Source: Plotosus lineatus
Taxonomy: Eukaryota > Chordata > Actinopteri > Siluriformes > Plotosidae
Direction of reading: 5' to 3'
Length of the DNA: 64,000 bases
Assembly (NCBI GenBank): GCA_024760905.1
Contig: CM045729.1
Span: 58,313,580 to 58,377,579, forward strand
In this document: one piece after another, positions 61,525 through 64,000 of the stretch
Layout of the letters: every line of letters starts with the position of its first letter
Numbering within the stretch: position 1 is the first letter of the stretch
Program-made: the position numbers and the translations under genes
Notes under the pieces: generated by a model
What the model was told of the DNA's origin: nothing
Databases searched by the model: none
What the model saw: the letters and a program-made list of their open reading frames with translations, nothing else

Positions 61525-61868
61525 TTTCCGCTGTTAAGCCACAGTGAATCATCTGCCTCCATCTTCATGGAAGTCATATTATTGATTCGCATGTTTGATT
61601 TGGTATAGGTTTTTACACCAGATGCCCTTCCTGACACAACCCTTAGCAAGGGGCAGAAACATGCTGAGGGTTATGCAGCTACTCTTGACGAAAGTCAGCA
61701 ATGGTTCTTTTACATGAACCTCTCACCATAGACAGTGAATGTTCGGCCTTTGATAACCCAATTAGTTGCACTGGGGGGACAGTGACAACCCTGTGGAGGG
61801 TGGGACTCGAACCCCCAACCCTAGGATCGGCGATCCAGCACCTTTTACCTTCAGGCCACCAATGTCCC
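61525..61868 (-). repeat. tRNA-derived SINE, antisense, complete
   Basis: The minus strand has a tRNA head (GGTGGCCTGAAGGTAAAAGG, B box GGGGGTTCGAGTCCCAC) and ends with the RTE-like tail, reversed as CACAGTGAATCATCTGCC near 61541. Confidence 0.8.
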
Positions 61869-61914
61869 GTTAGAAAATCCTAAACATCAGTTTAAAATAG
61901 AATGCAGCAGGCAT

Positions 61915-62255
61915 TAGGGTGGTGTAATGGTCAGCACATCTGCTTCACAGCAAGAAGGGTCTGGGTTTGATTCCCAGTCCGGGCATTTCTGTGTGGAGTT
62001 TGCATGGTCTCTCTGTGCTTGTGTGTATTTCCTCCAGGTACTCCGGATTCCTCCCACAATCCAAAAACATTCACAGTAAGTTCATTGACTGTTCCAAATC
62101 ACCCCTTGGTGGGAGTAGAAATTGCTTTTGTGAGTGTTGGTCCTGTGACAGCCGTGAGAGCTGTCCAGGGTGTACCCAGCCTTTGCCCAGAGTTGATGGG
62201 TGTCAGCCTCCTTGTGTCAGTAATTAGGATTAAGGGGTTCAGAACAAGAAATGAT
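61915..62255 (+). repeat. tRNA-derived SINE, sense
   Basis: GGTGGTGTAATGGTCAGCAC is the head and TTTGATTCCCAG the B box. TGTGTGGAGTTTGCATGGTC and CAGTAATTAGGATTAAGGGG complete the body and tail. It lies next to an opposite-strand SINE of the other family. Confidence 0.78.
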
Positions 62256-62337
62256 GATCAGGCATGTATTGTTATTTAAAAATGGAGTGCTTTTAAAATC
62301 CAGAATAAAGAAGTAATATGCACATGTACACATTCAT

Positions 62338-62343
62338 TTTATT
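62338..62343 (-). terminator. Candidate UPF3 polyadenylation signal
   Basis: AATAAA on the minus strand, about 465 bp beyond the UPF3 stop codon. Confidence 0.5.
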
Positions 62344-62808
62344 AGTTTCTCTTATGAACCTATGTACCTGCACAACAGAAACATACATTTCATATATTAA
62401 AAATATACATTTCACATAATCTGTACACTCTCTGTACTACACTACCCATAAACTTTTCATGTAATGAAATCCGTATGATTCACTACAAAAAACATAGAAA
62501 TCTGATTTCTGTCAATGATCTAGCATTGGATCTTGAAATTTAGGTTAAAAAAAAACAAACAAAAAACATGCGAGAAATGCCTATGCTGTTAAAATGTAGA
62601 AAAATGTGAATTCAGTGAGGCAGTGTTTTTTGACATGAAACTCAAAAATACAGTAAAATCTATTAAAAATTACACAATCTATGAGCTTGAATATAACTCT
62701 GACACAGTGCACATATGCAGAGTATGAAACATCAAACATGGTCAGAGAAGTTTATTCTCTAGTCTTACTACCCTGCCTCCTGCCCTTCGCTGAAGCATTC
62801 GTTTTCTA

Positions 62809-62973
62809 TCACTCATCCCCACTTTTGTCAGAGCCTGTTACTATGGGCATCTCATAGCAGGATTCGGTGCTTGGCTCTGGAGAGAGCTGACTGAAGTCAA
62901 AGCCTTTGTTCCCAGACCCCATACGCTTTCGATTACGGGCTCCTGGTTGGTACAGCTGCATGGCGGGTCGGTC
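62809..62973 (-). CDS. UPF3 (UPF3A/UPF3B) last coding exon
   Basis: UPF3 proteins link the exon-junction complex to UPF2 and UPF1 in nonsense-mediated mRNA decay. This exon starts after a pyrimidine-rich acceptor ending in CAG (62976-62974) and encodes DRPAMQLYQPGARNRKRMG, then about 35 further residues to KSGDE and TGA at 62809-62811. DRPAMQLYQPGAR is nearly identical to the C-terminal exon-junction-complex-binding motif of vertebrate UPF3B/UPF3A. Upstream exons should lie right of the window; none was found in 62985-64000. I cannot tell the A and B paralogues apart from this exon. Confidence 0.82.
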   Translation of the reverse strand, partial: DRPAMQLYQPGARNRKRMGSGNKGFDFSQLSPEPSTESCYEMPIVTGSDKSGDE

Positions 62974-62984
62974 CTGTTCCCGAG

Positions 62985-63208
62985 ACATGGAGACACAGAA
63001 CAAAAGAGTAAGGGACTCACATTTTATATCTCTGTGAATGCAGTAAAGCTTTCACAAAGTCCTATTTTAGCAGAATAGAAAAGCTCTCTGGTTCTGATCA
63101 GTGTCCTACCAATGTATGTAAACTTAAGAATAACACACGATAGTTGAACGTTTTTGACAGCAAACTCTCTATAATATCCTGGGTTGTTATAAATTCTATA
63201 CAGTATAC

Positions 63209-63277
<69 letters not shown>

Positions 63278-64000
63278 GTTATACATAAAATATGTTGGAA
63301 AAAAGGACAATACTGGTCTTGTCCCTGGTTCCATTGGAATTACTTTTGGCATAAATGTTTGCATTAACATGTTGTGGCATTTGCTGTCAACAACGAGGCC
63401 TAGCATGGTAAGGTGTGGGGCCTCCCAGCGTATATATCAATGTGGTATCCCCTTCCCTTTTGTAGAAAGGCTCAAAGGCTATCTGTACCTTGGCTGGCAG
63501 AGCCCCTCCTATCTGGTCTGGCCCCTCAGACTGGGAGGTCCTTTTCTCCTGATGCACTAACACAGACTGAGAGACATGTTGCCTTCCATCAATTATCAGC
63601 CCAAAATTGCCAACAGCTAAATTTACAGCTAACTGCCTCGACAGCACATCAGCATTCACAACACAAGCCTGAGCTGCAGTACAAACCCCAGGAGGGAAGA
63701 GGATTTGTATTGCAAACCCACTGATAATATCAAACCTCAAAGTAATTATTGTCATTAGAAAATTAAATAAAACTTGTTTTAGTTACTGTAACATTGTATG
63801 TACTATATAGTTGAGTGTTGCCAAAACAGGCTGAGGAATATTGTCGGTTTATGCTCACAGTGCCATGACATGTGCTTGTGTTGGTCTTGTAATGTGATGT
63901 GTCCTTAAATAATGTGAAGAGATGTGCTTAATGATTAGCCCAATAAATTTGCTTCTATTTTTGTTACATGCAAAGTAATTCATTGATAGTACTCATGTCT
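62985..64000. other. Probable UPF3 last intron
   Basis: It holds a GT microsatellite (63219-63276). An open stretch at 63387-63755 resembles no protein I know. The rest is AT-rich. No other coding exon is supported. Confidence 0.45.

Noticed and set aside
63387..63755. 122-codon open frame in the putative UPF3 intron
   Set aside because: No recognisable domain, no splice support, and overlapping open frames on the other strand; probably chance or an unrecognised repeat.

Overview
This window is from a vertebrate nuclear genome, almost certainly a teleost fish. Its genes are split by GT-AG introns. Between and inside them is a dense mix of fish-type repeats: tRNA-derived SINEs, RTE-like and other LINEs, hAT, pogo/Tigger-like and Tc1 DNA transposons, and long CA, CT, AT and AAT microsatellites. 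Some SINE types look like those common in ostariophysan fish, but I would not name a species. No prokaryotic feature, CRISPR array or functional rRNA/tRNA gene was found.

Host genes, all on the minus strand, from left to right. (1) The first three coding exons of an ADP/ATP carrier (SLC25A6), 1017-4214; the last exon lies off the left edge. A CpG-rich promoter with a TCTCGCGAGA element sits just upstream. (2) A complete ASMTL, 7023-19370. I resolved 13 coding exons that join in frame to 609 codons: an N-terminal Maf nucleotide-pyrophosphatase domain and a C-terminal ASMT-like methyltransferase domain. (3) A single-coding-exon GPCR, P2RY8, 47117-48130. (4) The last coding exon of a UPF3 gene carrying the exon-junction-complex-binding motif, 62809-62973. 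As I recall it, SLC25A6-ASMTL-P2RY8 in the same order and orientation is the gene order of the human X/Y pseudoautosomal region 1, so this is an old conserved block. UPF3 is not the neighbour expected there.

The repeats form clear nested layers. ASMTL intron 7 (12214-17801), between its two domains, holds two RTE-like LINE copies head to head; one is split by a 1.34-kb TA-flanked pogo-like element and a 1.09-kb hAT element. The ASMTL-P2RY8 gap (19.4-46.5 kb) holds three more RTE-like copies. Two of these are split by hAT elements with near-perfect 8-bp target duplications, and one of those hAT elements carries a dense housekeeping-type promoter motif cluster. The same gap holds a decayed BED/hAT-like gene with splice-like signals, a decayed Tc1 transposase flanked by AT repeats, a LINE I think is R2/Hero-like, and a nearly complete APE-type LINE. 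Beyond P2RY8 are Tc1 MITEs, a second copy of the R2/Hero-like LINE, a sixth RTE-like copy and an 800-bp CT/CA array.

The host genes look ordinary and constrained. The most notable signals are the readable transposon chronology, the promoter-bearing hAT element, the inverted LINE pair in ASMTL, and a SINE whose 3' tail resembles that of the resident LINE. I found no clearly new multi-gene biological system.
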